Origin: Actinomycetota bacterium
Lineage (GTDB): Bacteria; Actinomycetota; Thermoleophilia; Solirubrobacterales; Solirubrobacteraceae
Length of the DNA: 26,045 bases
Assembly: GCA_005788585.1 (NCBI GenBank)
Contig: SYBY01000333.1
Span: forward strand, 1-26,045
Direction of reading: 5' to 3'
Of the stretch, positions 13,636-22,502 are shown piece after piece; the first letter of the stretch is position 1; each line of letters begins with the position of its first letter. A program made the position numbers and the translations under genes. Under the pieces are notes generated by a model. The model had not been told where the DNA came from. It saw only the letters and a program-made list of their open reading frames with translations, and did not search any database.

Positions 13636-14028
13636 TCACCCACGCGGCGCCACCCGGAAGGCCTCGGTGAGCCGGGCCGCGTCGTCCGCGCGCCCCGCGT
13701 GGAGATCCATCGCTTCCTGCGCGTCCTGCAGCGCCCGCGCGCTCGCGTGCTGCGACCCCTCGCTGGCGTACCGCACCAAGTCACTCAGGTAGGCCTGCAG
13801 GCCGGCCGGTTCGGCATCGAAGGCCAGGCCGCGCACCGTGATCGTGCGGTGGTCGGGGTCGAGCCCGACCGATGCCCACGTCTGGCCCCGGCCCTCGCTC
13901 CCCCATGAGGTTGCCAGGCGCTCGAACTCGGCGACCCACGGCGCCGACACGTCGGCGCCCAGATCGACACGCAACACGGCGTCCGCGGTGACGTGGGCGG
14001 TGGTCCAATCGATGCGCACATCACTCAT
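13636..14028 (-). CDS. Hypothetical cytoplasmic protein
   Basis: A 130-residue protein of unknown function. The N-terminal half is strand-rich (VRIDWTTAHVTADAVLRVDL, then TITVRGLAFDAEP) and the C-terminal half helical (GLQAYLSDLVRYASE, ARALQDAQEAMDLHA). No signal or membrane segment. GATGCT (14041-14036) lies exactly 7 bases before the ATG at 14028, so a leaderless start there was preferred over the ATG four codons upstream at 14040, which overlaps that hexamer. Confidence 0.55.
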   Translation of the reverse strand: MSDVRIDWTTAHVTADAVLRVDLGADVSAPWVAEFERLATSWGSEGRGQTWASVGLDPDHRTITVRGLAFDAEPAGLQAYLSDLVRYASEGSQHASARALQDAQEAMDLHAGRADDAARLTEAFRVAPRG

Positions 14029-14124
14029 GCCACCCAGCATCCCAGGTCGCCACCACCCGTACCGGTGTGTCAGCCGTCACAGATCGGGGCAGGGTGTCTC
14101 CCGGCAGACCAACCGGAGAGGGCC

Positions 14125-14487
14125 ATGAGCACCGAACCATCCACGGCGCGCGCACCACAGACCCCCGAGGAACGCGAGGCGGCCTACGTCGCGGTCGATG
14201 AGTCCGAGGAGTTCCAGAGCCTGCGCCACCGCTATCGCCGCTTCGTGTTCCCGGTCACCGCCGGCGCGCTGGCCTGGTACTTCACCTACGTCCTGCTGGC
14301 CGCGTACGCGCCGAGCTTCATGTCCGAGAAGCTCGTCGGCAACCTGAACGTCGGGCTCGTCCTGGGCCTCCTGCAGTTCGTCTCCACGTTCGCGATCACC
14401 GCCATCTACGTCCGGTACGCCGACGCGCACCTCGACCCCGCCGCCGCCCGCATCCGCGAGCACATGCGCGAAGGAGGGCTCCAGTGA
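14125..14487 (+). CDS. DUF485 membrane protein, ActP partner
   Basis: A 120-residue protein with a charged N-terminal third and two membrane helices (RFVFPVTAGALAWYFTYVLL and LNVGLVLGLLQFVSTFAITA), matching DUF485 (YjcH-type). Genes of this family almost always precede a sodium:acetate symporter, and the product is thought to be an accessory subunit. A ribosome site, GGAGAGGG, lies 4 bases before the ATG. Its TGA overlaps the GTG of actP, so the pair is translationally coupled. Confidence 0.9.
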   Translation: MSTEPSTARAPQTPEEREAAYVAVDESEEFQSLRHRYRRFVFPVTAGALAWYFTYVLLAAYAPSFMSEKLVGNLNVGLVLGLLQFVSTFAITAIYVRYADAHLDPAAARIREHMREGGLQ

Positions 14488-16067
14488 ACGCCGAGACCGT
14501 CGGCAGCCCGCTGCTGAACATCGCCATCTTCCTGCTGTTCGTCGGCGTCACGTTGGCGTTCGTCATCCGCGCGAGCAAGACCAACAAGACCGCCGGGGAC
14601 ATGTACACCGCCGGCTCGGCGTTCTCCGGTCGCCAGAACGGCATCGCGATCTCCGGCGACTACCTGTCGGCCGCCTCGTTTCTCGGCATCGCGGGCGCCA
14701 TCGCGATCTACGGCTACGACGGCTTCCTCTACTCGATCGGGTTCCTCGTCGCGTGGCTCATCGCGCTGCTGCTCGTCGCCGAGCTCCTGCGCAACACCGG
14801 CCGGTTCACGATGGCCGACGTCCTGTCGTTCCGCATGCGCGAGCGGCCGGTCCGGACGGCCGCGGCCGTCTCGACGCTGGCGGTGTCGTTCTTCTACCTG
14901 CTCGCGCAGATGGCCGGGGCGGGCGGCCTCGTGGCGCTGCTGCTCGACATCCAGAGCCGCGCGGGTCAGAGCGTCATCATCGCCGTCGTCGGCGCGCTGA
15001 TGATCTTCTACGTCCTCGTCGGCGGCATGAAGGGCACGACCTACGTGCAGATGATCAAGGCCGCGCTGCTGATCACCGGCGCGGGCCTGATGACGTTCTG
15101 GGTCCTCGGGAAGTCGGGCTTCAACCTGTCGGAGGTCCTCGGCGACGGCACCGCCGCGGGTGCGTCGCTCGACCCCGGCCAGCAGTACGGCATCAACGGC
15201 ACCACGAAGCTCGACTTCATCTCGCTGTCCATGGCCCTCGTCCTCGGCACCGCAGGGCTGCCGCACATCCTCATGCGGTTCTACACCGTGCCGACCGCGC
15301 ATGAGGCGCGCCGCTCGGTGGTGTGGGCGATCTGGCTGATCGGCCTCTTCTACCTCTTCACCCTCGTCCTCGGCTACGGGGCCGCGGCGCTGGTCGGGCA
15401 GGAGTCGATCCTCGCGTCGCCCGGCGGCGTGAACTCGGCGGCGCCGCTGCTGGCGTTCGAGCTCGGCGGCACGCTGCTGCTGGGCGTGATATCCGCCGTG
15501 GCGTTCGCGACGATCCTGGCGGTGGTCGCCGGCCTGACCATCACCGCGTCGGCGTCGTTCGCGCACGACGTGTACGCCAGCGTCATCCACAAGGGCAACC
15601 CGCCCGAGGGCGCCGAGATCCGCGTCGCGCGGATCACCGCCCTGGTCGTCGGCGGCGTCGCGATCCTCGGCGGCATCGCCGCGAACGGGCAGAACATCGC
15701 GTTCCTCGTGGCTCTCGCGTTCGCGGTCGCCGCCTCGGCCAACCTGCCAACGATCCTCTACTCGCTGTTCTGGAAGCGCTTCAACACGCGCGGCTGCCTG
15801 TGGAGCATCTACGGCGGCCTGACGATCACGCTCGTCCTCATCGTCTTCTCCCCCGCCGTGTCAGGGTCGGAGACCTCGATGTTCACCTCGGGCGACTGGT
15901 CGTGGTTCCCGCTGAGCAACCCGGGGATCATCTCGATCCCGGCGTCGTTCCTGCTCGGCTACCTCGGCACGATCACGAGCACGGAGCACCTGGAGAAGAA
16001 GGCGATCGAGATGGAGGTCCGGTCGCTCACCGGCGCGGGCGCGCACGGGCGGGCGCTGGAGCACTGA
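14484..16067 (+). CDS. actP: Cation/acetate symporter ActP (SSS family)
   Basis: A 527-residue sodium:solute symporter with about 13 membrane helices. Signatures: a first helix from LLNIAIFLLFVGVTLAFVIR, DMYTAGSAFSGRQNGIAISG then DYLSAASFLGIAGAIAIYGY (the SSS helix-2 pattern), the GGMKGTTYVQMIKA segment, AGLPHILMRFYTVPTAHEAR and the helix ASFAHDVYASVIH. These match acetate/glycolate permeases that import short carboxylates with Na+ or H+. Length is close to the family norm (about 550). The GTG start overlaps the DUF485 stop. No acs gene is nearby. Confidence 0.9.
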   Translation: MNAETVGSPLLNIAIFLLFVGVTLAFVIRASKTNKTAGDMYTAGSAFSGRQNGIAISGDYLSAASFLGIAGAIAIYGYDGFLYSIGFLVAWLIALLLVAELLRNTGRFTMADVLSFRMRERPVRTAAAVSTLAVSFFYLLAQMAGAGGLVALLLDIQSRAGQSVIIAVVGALMIFYVLVGGMKGTTYVQMIKAALLITGAGLMTFWVLGKSGFNLSEVLGDGTAAGASLDPGQQYGINGTTKLDFISLSMALVLGTAGLPHILMRFYTVPTAHEARRSVVWAIWLIGLFYLFTLVLGYGAAALVGQESILASPGGVNSAAPLLAFELGGTLLLGVISAVAFATILAVVAGLTITASASFAHDVYASVIHKGNPPEGAEIRVARITALVVGGVAILGGIAANGQNIAFLVALAFAVAASANLPTILYSLFWKRFNTRGCLWSIYGGLTITLVLIVFSPAVSGSETSMFTSGDWSWFPLSNPGIISIPASFLLGYLGTITSTEHLEKKAIEMEVRSLTGAGAHGRALEH

Positions 16068-16084
16068 CCCACGTCCCTCGGGGT

Positions 16085-16134
16085 GCCGAACGTCGGAATG
16101 TGGTGGCTGGTGGCACCACATTCCGACGCTCGGC
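16085..16134. terminator. Large bidirectional hairpin between convergent genes
   Basis: CGTCGGAATGTGGTG (16091-16105) and CACCACATTCCGACG (16114-16128) form a perfect 15-bp stem around GCTGGTGG. GCCGA and TCGGC extend it to 20 pairs with one A/C mismatch. It lies 17 bases past actP and before the 3' end of the convergent exported-protein gene. No T-run, so it may stop transcription by structure alone or be a dispersed repeat unit. Confidence 0.6.
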
Positions 16135-16193
16135 GGTCCTGGTGAACGGCCGCAGCCGACCGGCGCGGGGTGGCCGTACCGGCCGGGGGCCTG

Positions 16194-16229
16194 CCGCGCG
16201 ATGTCGTGGACTGAACGCACGTCGCGCGG
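16194..16229 (-). terminator. Hairpin after the CSLREA-protein gene
   Basis: CCGCGCGA (16194-16201) pairs with TCGCGCGG (16222-16229), and an inner CGTG/CACG pairing adds to the stem. It lies 9 bases downstream of the stop of the minus-strand gene. No T-run. Confidence 0.4.
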
Positions 16230-16238
16230 CGGAAGCAC

Positions 16239-18200
16239 TCAGCGCCGCTTGACCGACCCGCTCACGCGCACCGGCTTCGACGCGTTCCCGGCGCCGTCGG
16301 TCGCGACGACCGTGAAGCGCAGCTTGCCGGCCTTCAGCGCCTTGCCCGGGAGCTTGACCGACACGGCGCCGGCCTTCAGACGGACGGTGCGCGTCGACGC
16401 CTTCAGCACGCGGGTGCACACCTTGCCGCGCCCCTTGGCCGCGCACCGCGCGCCGGACCTGCGGCCCTTGACCAGGCGCTCGGTGACGATGCGCACCGTC
16501 GCGGCCTCGGAGAGCCGGAAGCGCAGGGTCGCGCCACGGCGGACCGTCGGCTTGGCCGCGAGCTTCAGCGCGCTCAGCACCGGCGCCGACGTGTCACGCG
16601 CGGGGCCCGAGCCCCCGGTGCCCGTTGCGCCTCCACCGGTCCCGCCGCCCGGCGCGGGCGCCGTCCCCGGAGCCGAGGCGATCCCGGCGACCGCGATGCT
16701 CGCCGCGTCGTTCGCCGCGCTCTGATCGGGAAGCGAGCCGCCGCGGCGCGCGGTGACGCCGAAGCTCTCGCCGCCGGCGCGCACCGTTGCGATGACGGTC
16801 GCGGCCTGGCCCCGGGCCAGCGTGCCGAAGGAGCACGTCACCGCCGCACCGGTCGCGCACGACCCGATCGTCGAGGTGGCGGTCGTGGCCGTCACCCCGG
16901 CGGGCAGTTCCAGCGTGAGGCTCTCGCCCGTCGCATCGTCGGCGCCGTCGTTCGCGTTGGAGATCGTCGCGATGAGGGTCACGTCGTCGCCCGCCGCGGC
17001 CGCGCTCTTCGACGCCTGCAGCGTGACGCTGCGGTCCGCGCCGATCTCGACCGCGCCGAGGTCACACGCCGGGCCCGCGGGCAGGTCGTTGCCGCGCTGA
17101 TCGGCTGCGCGCGTGCCGCACCCGGTGGCGGCGTTGACCGCGGGTGAGTCGAGCGCCGGGAGGCGCGTGTCCGTCCCGCCGCCGTTGTTCTGGAGCGCGC
17201 CGAGCTTCGGAGCGACATTGCGGAGGCTGCCCGCGCCCATGCAGTCGAAGTTGTCGGACAGGTTGCGGGCCGGCTCCGTGAAGCTGCCGATGGAGTAGCA
17301 GTTGTTGCCCCCGCTCGCCGCTGACCCGCCGGCCATGATGGAACTGCGCATGGAGACGCTGGCGTAGCTGGGGATGTACATGTTGCCGCCCTGGCGGAAG
17401 CCGCTCGAATCGGCGAACGACGACGCGACGTTGCTGACGAGCGTCACGTGGTCGAGCACCATGTTGTCGCCCACGTGGATCCCGCCGCCCGAGGAGAACT
17501 GGCCGGCGCCGTAGTTCTGCGTCGTGTTCGACGTGATCGTCGAGCGGCGGATCGTCGTCGGTGCCGCAGCGGCGATGCCGCCGCCCGAGCCGGACCCGCC
17601 GGCCGAGTTGCCGACCCGCCCGCTGGCCAGGTTGTTGCTGATCGTCGAGTCGAGGATGATCAGGCTGCCGCCATCGGCCGCGATCCCGCCGCCGTTCGCG
17701 TTCGTCTCCGAGGCGACCGTGTTGTTGCGCACGGTCACGCGCTCGAGGGTCACGTCGCCCCCGACGATGTTGATCCCGCCGCCGCGCGTCGCGCCGGTCC
17801 CCTTGGGGCTGCCGCCCGCGACGGTCACGCCGCGCAGGGTCAGGTTCGCCGTCACGTTGAGCACCCGGCTGTTGGCCCCCGCGAGGATGAGCGTCGACCG
17901 TGCGCCGGCGCCCTCGACGACCACGGTCGAGCTCACCGCGAGCTGGCCGAGGCCGTCGTCCAGCTGGTAGGTCCCCGCCGGGAGCACGATCGTGTCCGAG
18001 CCCGCCAGGGTGTTCGCCTCGCCCAGCGCCGCGCGGAGCGTGCAGAGGCCGTTGCTCGCGGCGCACACGCCGTTGCCGGGACTCACGTCGGCCGTGTCGG
18101 CGGTCGTGGAGACCGTGAAGGTCGCCGCCGCAGCCGGTGAGGCAGGGAGCACGAAGCAGACGAGCAGGAGTGCAAGACGGAGTGCGCGGGTCATGCTCAT
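16239..18200 (-). CDS. Exported CSLREA/right-handed beta-helix protein with DUF11-like and Ig-like domains
   Basis: A 653-residue protein with a signal peptide (residues 1-26). Directly after it is a CSLREA-type domain (TFTVSTTADTADVSPGNGVC, then CTLRAALGEAN). A parallel beta-helix region of about 300 residues follows, with repeated units such as NLTLRGVTVAGGSPKG, DVTLERVTVRNNTV, SLIILDSTISNN and TTIRRSTITSNT, then a region closing in ACDLGAVEIG. Next come a DUF11-like domain (ADRSVTLQASKSAAAAGDDV), a Gly/Pro linker and a C-terminal basic Ig-like domain ending GSVKRR. Such proteins are surface or secreted and some bind polysaccharide; no catalytic residues seen. The start is one of two close ATGs (18200, 18194); neither has a strong ribosome site. 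Confidence 0.85.
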   Translation of the reverse strand: MSMTRALRLALLLVCFVLPASPAAAATFTVSTTADTADVSPGNGVCAASNGLCTLRAALGEANTLAGSDTIVLPAGTYQLDDGLGQLAVSSTVVVEGAGARSTLILAGANSRVLNVTANLTLRGVTVAGGSPKGTGATRGGGINIVGGDVTLERVTVRNNTVASETNANGGGIAADGGSLIILDSTISNNLASGRVGNSAGGSGSGGGIAAAAPTTIRRSTITSNTTQNYGAGQFSSGGGIHVGDNMVLDHVTLVSNVASSFADSSGFRQGGNMYIPSYASVSMRSSIMAGGSAASGGNNCYSIGSFTEPARNLSDNFDCMGAGSLRNVAPKLGALQNNGGGTDTRLPALDSPAVNAATGCGTRAADQRGNDLPAGPACDLGAVEIGADRSVTLQASKSAAAAGDDVTLIATISNANDGADDATGESLTLELPAGVTATTATSTIGSCATGAAVTCSFGTLARGQAATVIATVRAGGESFGVTARRGGSLPDQSAANDAASIAVAGIASAPGTAPAPGGGTGGGATGTGGSGPARDTSAPVLSALKLAAKPTVRRGATLRFRLSEAATVRIVTERLVKGRRSGARCAAKGRGKVCTRVLKASTRTVRLKAGAVSVKLPGKALKAGKLRFTVVATDGAGNASKPVRVSGSVKRR

Positions 18201-18219
18201 GAAGGTCGCACCGGAAGGT

Positions 18220-18243
18220 GGTCCGGACCCTCGGGTTAACCCG
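18220..18243. promoter_or_regulatory. Two small palindromes upstream of the beta-helix gene
   Basis: GGTCCGGACC (18220-18229) and CGGGTTAACCCG (18232-18243) are perfect palindromes 20-43 bases before the start codon of the minus-strand gene. GTTAAC in the second is also a loose -10. They could be protein-binding sites; unproven. Confidence 0.3.
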
Positions 18244-18293
18244 CGATCGTGCTCAGGCCCGCCCGCCAATCGGCCTGCGGGTGGCCCCTCGTG

Positions 18294-18926
18294 TCAGTCC
18301 AGCCAGGCCGCCCCCACGGCGCGCACGTAGGCCTCGTCGTCGGGCCACCCCACCCCGGACCGCGCATAGCGCAGCGTGGCGTAGCCGTGCAGGGCCGCCC
18401 ACATGCCGATCGCCAGGTCGTGCGCGTCGCCGTCCCGCGCACAACCGGCGGCCTGACACGCGGCGACGGCGTCGACGAGGTCATCGAACGCCCCCCGCCC
18501 GACCGGGTCGTCGGGCTTCTCCGTGCCGGCCACGTCCGCGCGGTCACCCCCCGGGTGCAACGGCCCGAAGATGACGCTGTACAGCGCGGGCTGCTCCCGC
18601 GCGAAGGCGAGATAGGCCATGCCCATCGCCGCGATCCGCGCACGCGGCCCGTCCGCCGCGTCACGCGCGGCCTGGACGGCGGCGCGGAACTCCGCGAACC
18701 CCCGGGAGACCAGCGCGTAGACCAGCGCGTCGCGGTCGGCGAAGTGCAGGTAGAGCGCCATCGGAGAGACCCCGGCGCGCTTCGTCACCGCGCGGATGGA
18801 GAGCTGCGCTGCGCCGCCCTGCTCGTCGACGAGCTCCTGCGCGGCGTCGAGGAGCTGCTCGCGCAGCAGATCGCCCTGCCCGCGGGCGTTGCGAGCGCGG
18901 GGCTCCGATGCGGGAGACGACGGCAT
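18294..18926 (-). CDS. TetR-family transcriptional regulator
   Basis: A 210-residue protein. The N-terminal helix-turn-helix is clear (LLREQLLDAAQELVDEQGG, SIRAVTKRAGVSPMALYLHF then ADRDALVYALVSRGF). Residues 75-210 are the helical ligand-binding part, resembling the TetR_C_13/WHG type (AAMGMAYLAFAREQPALYSV, then IFGPL). It is divergent from the MMPL exporter with 59 bases between starts. The shared gap holds a 16-bp palindrome, so it very likely represses both genes and responds to a compound exported by the pump. The ATG is 7 bases after TAGACT, predicting a leaderless transcript. Confidence 0.92.
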   Translation of the reverse strand: MPSSPASEPRARNARGQGDLLREQLLDAAQELVDEQGGAAQLSIRAVTKRAGVSPMALYLHFADRDALVYALVSRGFAEFRAAVQAARDAADGPRARIAAMGMAYLAFAREQPALYSVIFGPLHPGGDRADVAGTEKPDDPVGRGAFDDLVDAVAACQAAGCARDGDAHDLAIGMWAALHGYATLRYARSGVGWPDDEAYVRAVGAAWLD

Positions 18927-18933
18927 GCGCGCC

Positions 18934-18978
18934 AGTCTATCGCTTGACTTGACACATGTATATATACGGCCGTATATT
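18934..18978. promoter_or_regulatory. Divergent tetR/mmpL promoters with palindromic operator
   Basis: For the exporter (plus): TTGACA (18949-18954), 18-bp spacer, TATATT (18973-18978), 7 bases to the ATG at 18986. For tetR (minus): TATACA (18962-18957), 17-bp spacer, TAGACT (18939-18934), 7 bases to the ATG at 18926. The perfect palindrome ATATACGGCCGTATAT (18962-18977) covers the exporter -10 and touches the tetR -35, so a bound dimer would block both. Confidence 0.85.
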
Positions 18979-18985
18979 GCCGCCC

Positions 18986-21094
18986 ATGCTCACCTCACTG
19001 GCCTCCCGCATCTCCGCGAATCCACGCCGCACGCTCCTCGGCGCGCTGCTCTTCGTCGTCCTCGCCGCCGGCCTCGGTGGTCCGGTCTTCGGCGCCCTCC
19101 AGTCCGACGGGGGCTTCACCCCCGCCGACGCGCCATCGGTCGCCGCCGTCGAGCGGATCGAGGCCGCGACCGGGAGGGGCGCCAGCCCCGGCGTCCTGCT
19201 CGTCGACCGTCCCGGCGCGCCGCCCGCGTCCGCCGCAGGCCGGGCGGAGGTCGCGGCCCTCGCCGAAGAGCTCGCGGCGATCGACGGCGTCGCCGCGGTG
19301 ACGTCCATCGCGAACGCCGACGACCCCGCGCTCATCTCCACCGACGGGCGCAGCACCTTCCTGGCCGCGACGCTCGACACCCGCGCCGACGAGGAGGACG
19401 TCGCGACCGCCGTGGTCGAGGAGTTCGGCGACCGTGAGGGCGTCGAGGTCGGCGGCTCGGCCGTGGCGAACCTCCAGCTGAGCGAGCAGATCTCCGAGGA
19501 CCTCGGGCGCGCGGAGCTCTTCGCGTTCCCCCTGCTGGTCGTCCTCTCGCTGCTGTTCTTCCGCGGCGCGCGCGCCGCGCTGATGCCGCTCGCCGTCGGC
19601 GTCACCACCGTGCTCGGCACCTTCCTGCTGCTGCGCGGCATCAACGAGCTCACCGCGCTGTCGATCTTCGCGCTCAACCTCGTCATCGGGCTCGGCATCG
19701 GCCTGGCCATCGACTACACGCTGCTGCTGCTCACCCGCTTCCGGGAGGAGATGGCAGTCCGCGGCCCCGGCCGCGAGGCGATCGTCGCAACCATGACCAG
19801 CGCCGGGAAGACCGTGGTGTTCAGCTCGGCCACCGTCGCGATCGCGCTCGCCACGCTCACGCTGTTCCCGCTCGGGTTCCTGCAGTCGATGGGGATCGGG
19901 GGCGCGGTCGTCGCGGTCGTCGCGGGCGCCGCATCGCTCATCATCGCGCCCGCGTTCTTCGCGATCTGGGGCCTGAAGCTGCAGACCCGGCGCGGCGACG
20001 CCGCGAACGCCGCGGCGGCCGGGCGGTGGCACCGCCTCGCGCACGCCGTGATGCGTCGCCCCGGCCCGATCGCCGCCGTGACGATCATCGTGATGCTGGC
20101 GCTGTCGCTGCCCGCGTTGCGTGCCGTGTGGACCCCCGTCGACAGCACGAGCATCCCGGCCGGGCTGAGCTCGCGCGTCGTCGCCGACACCCTGGCGCAG
20201 GACTTTCCGCGTGACGACAGCACCCCGATCACCGTGGCGGCCGTCGCCGACGACCCCGAGACGATCGCCACGCTGGCGCGCGACGCCCGCGGCGTCAGCG
20301 ATGTGCGCACGGTTAGCGCCCCTCGTGAGCTCGGCGACGGGACGTGGCAGCTCGACATCACCGCGGCCGGCGGGGCCGCCGGACCGGCAGCCCGAGCCGC
20401 CGTCGAGGACCTGCGCGCGCTGGACACCTCCGCCACCGTGCTCGTCGGCGGGACCGCCGCCGAGTTCCTCGACCAGCAGGCCGCGATCGGCGACCGGCTC
20501 CCGCTCGCCGTCGCGGCGCTCGCCCTGCTCACGTTCATCGTGCTCTGGCTCATGACCGGCTCGGTGGTCCTGCCGATCAAGGCGCTCATCATGAACGCTC
20601 TGACCGTGGGCGTCGCGCTGGGCGTCCTCACGCTCATCTTCCAGGACGGGCGCCTGGAGGGACTGCTCGGCTACACCAGCAACGGCGGCATCGAACCGAC
20701 CGACTTCCTGGTCACCGCCGCCCTGGTGTTCGCCCTGTCGACCGACTACGGCGTCTTCCTGCTGGGCCGGATCAAGGAGGCGCGCGAGGAGGGCCTCGGC
20801 GAGCGCGAGGCCGTCGCCGAGGGGCTGGGCCGCACCGGCGCGGTCGTCACGGCCGCGGCCATCCTGCTCGCGGTCGCGATCGGCGCGTTCGCGACGTCCG
20901 AGGTCGTCTTCATCCAGCAGATCGGGGTGGGTACCGCAGTCGGCGTCCTGGTCGACGCCCTCATCGTGCGCGCGCTGCTGGTGCCTTCGCTCATGGCGAT
21001 GCTCGGGTCCTGGAACTGGTGGTCGCCTGCCCCGCTGCGCCGCCTGCATGAGCGGATCGGGGTGCGGGAGGAGCCGGTGCCCGCGGTCGGCTGA
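18986..21094 (+). CDS. MMPL/RND-family membrane exporter
   Basis: A 702-residue protein with the two-fold RND plan: one helix, a large extracytoplasmic domain, a five-helix bundle, then the same again. The conserved helix-4-type Asp-Tyr pairs are present in both halves (GIGLAIDYTLLLLTRF with Asp243; LSTDYGVFLLGRIKEA with Asp587), consistent with proton coupling. MMPL proteins export lipids, siderophores or drugs; the substrate here is unknown. The start at 18986 is set by the promoter spacing and by the N-terminus MLTSLASRISANPRRTLLGA; an in-frame ATG at 18956 lies inside the operator and upstream of the -10. Regulation is probably by the adjacent TetR. Confidence 0.92.
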   Translation: MLTSLASRISANPRRTLLGALLFVVLAAGLGGPVFGALQSDGGFTPADAPSVAAVERIEAATGRGASPGVLLVDRPGAPPASAAGRAEVAALAEELAAIDGVAAVTSIANADDPALISTDGRSTFLAATLDTRADEEDVATAVVEEFGDREGVEVGGSAVANLQLSEQISEDLGRAELFAFPLLVVLSLLFFRGARAALMPLAVGVTTVLGTFLLLRGINELTALSIFALNLVIGLGIGLAIDYTLLLLTRFREEMAVRGPGREAIVATMTSAGKTVVFSSATVAIALATLTLFPLGFLQSMGIGGAVVAVVAGAASLIIAPAFFAIWGLKLQTRRGDAANAAAAGRWHRLAHAVMRRPGPIAAVTIIVMLALSLPALRAVWTPVDSTSIPAGLSSRVVADTLAQDFPRDDSTPITVAAVADDPETIATLARDARGVSDVRTVSAPRELGDGTWQLDITAAGGAAGPAARAAVEDLRALDTSATVLVGGTAAEFLDQQAAIGDRLPLAVAALALLTFIVLWLMTGSVVLPIKALIMNALTVGVALGVLTLIFQDGRLEGLLGYTSNGGIEPTDFLVTAALVFALSTDYGVFLLGRIKEAREEGLGEREAVAEGLGRTGAVVTAAAILLAVAIGAFATSEVVFIQQIGVGTAVGVLVDALIVRALLVPSLMAMLGSWNWWSPAPLRRLHERIGVREEPVPAVG

Positions 21095-21122
21095 CCGCGG
21101 GCGCAGGGCCTTTATCTGCGCC
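21080..21122 (+). terminator. Two overlapping hairpins after the MMPL gene
   Basis: CCCGCGGT/ACCGCGGG (21080-21087 with 21094-21101) spans the stop codon. GGCGCAG/CTGCGCC (21100-21106 with 21116-21122) follows and is trailed by TTCTGTCT. The two share bases 21100-21101, so they may compete. Confidence 0.5.
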
Positions 21123-21180
21123 TTCTGTCTCCTTCAGGGAACCTTTGCCGCGGCGTTAGCCAGCACGCAGCAGCCCCCTC

Positions 21181-21193
21181 CACAGTGCTCTGC

Positions 21194-21196
<3 letters not shown>
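21181..21196 (+). promoter_or_regulatory. Leaderless -10 element for the HtrA-like gene
   Basis: CACAGT (21181-21186), 7 bases, ATG at 21194. TTAGCC (21156-21161) is a weak -35 at a long spacing of 19. No ribosome site is present. Confidence 0.45.
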
Positions 21197-22096
<900 letters not shown>

Positions 22097-22138
22097 CGCA
22101 CCTCCCGCCGGCGGCCGCATGATGCGGTCGCCGGTTCG

Positions 22139-22417
22139 TCAGTCCTCGATGCGCTCCCAGTGGATCGCCTCGGGCACCTCTTCGAGGTCCTCGGCGATCT
22201 CCTCCCAGTGCAGCTTGCGGTCGATCGCCTCCTCCACGGTCATCGGCACCGCCGCGCAATCGTGCTCGCTGCACACGCCCACCCCGCCGGTGACGAGCGA
22301 CACGCCCACGAGCTTGTCCCCCTCGGCGGAGAGACAGAGCATCGGGTGGTAGTGGCAGTCCTCGTAGAAGTCACCGCGCGCGATGCGCTCGGTGCTGACC
22401 GATCCCGGGATGTACAT
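22139..22417 (-). CDS. Small Cys/His-rich hypothetical protein
   Basis: A 92-residue acidic protein, MYIPGSVSTERIARGDFYED onward. Cys21, His22, His24, Cys28, Cys49, His52 and Cys54 are clustered in two short segments (DCHYHPMLC and VCSEHDC), suggesting a metal-binding site or disulfides. The C-terminal third is a charged helix (TVEEAIDRKLHWEEIAEDLE). I recall similar small proteins of the DFYEDCxYHPxLC type across bacteria but know no function. It is convergent with the HtrA-like gene (gap 42 bases). No good ribosome site; the ATG is the only start in this frame. Confidence 0.65.
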   Translation of the reverse strand: MYIPGSVSTERIARGDFYEDCHYHPMLCLSAEGDKLVGVSLVTGGVGVCSEHDCAAVPMTVEEAIDRKLHWEEIAEDLEEVPEAIHWERIED

Positions 22418-22502
22418 GGTGTCCCGATTGATCGGTCGCCGGGCGCCGCTGCTGAGGCGGGTGGACGACGTGCAGGAGATCGCCCAACGGCGTCGACGGC
22501 GA

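Noticed and set aside
18956..18985. Earlier in-frame ATG for the MMPL exporter (MYIYGRILPP...)
   Set aside because: It lies inside the operator and upstream of the -10, so it would not be transcribed from that promoter.
18995..21049. 684-codon minus-strand frame opposite the MMPL gene
   Set aside because: Product is Asp/Glu/Arg/Gln-rich low complexity, typical of an antisense frame; the MMPL reading is unmistakable.
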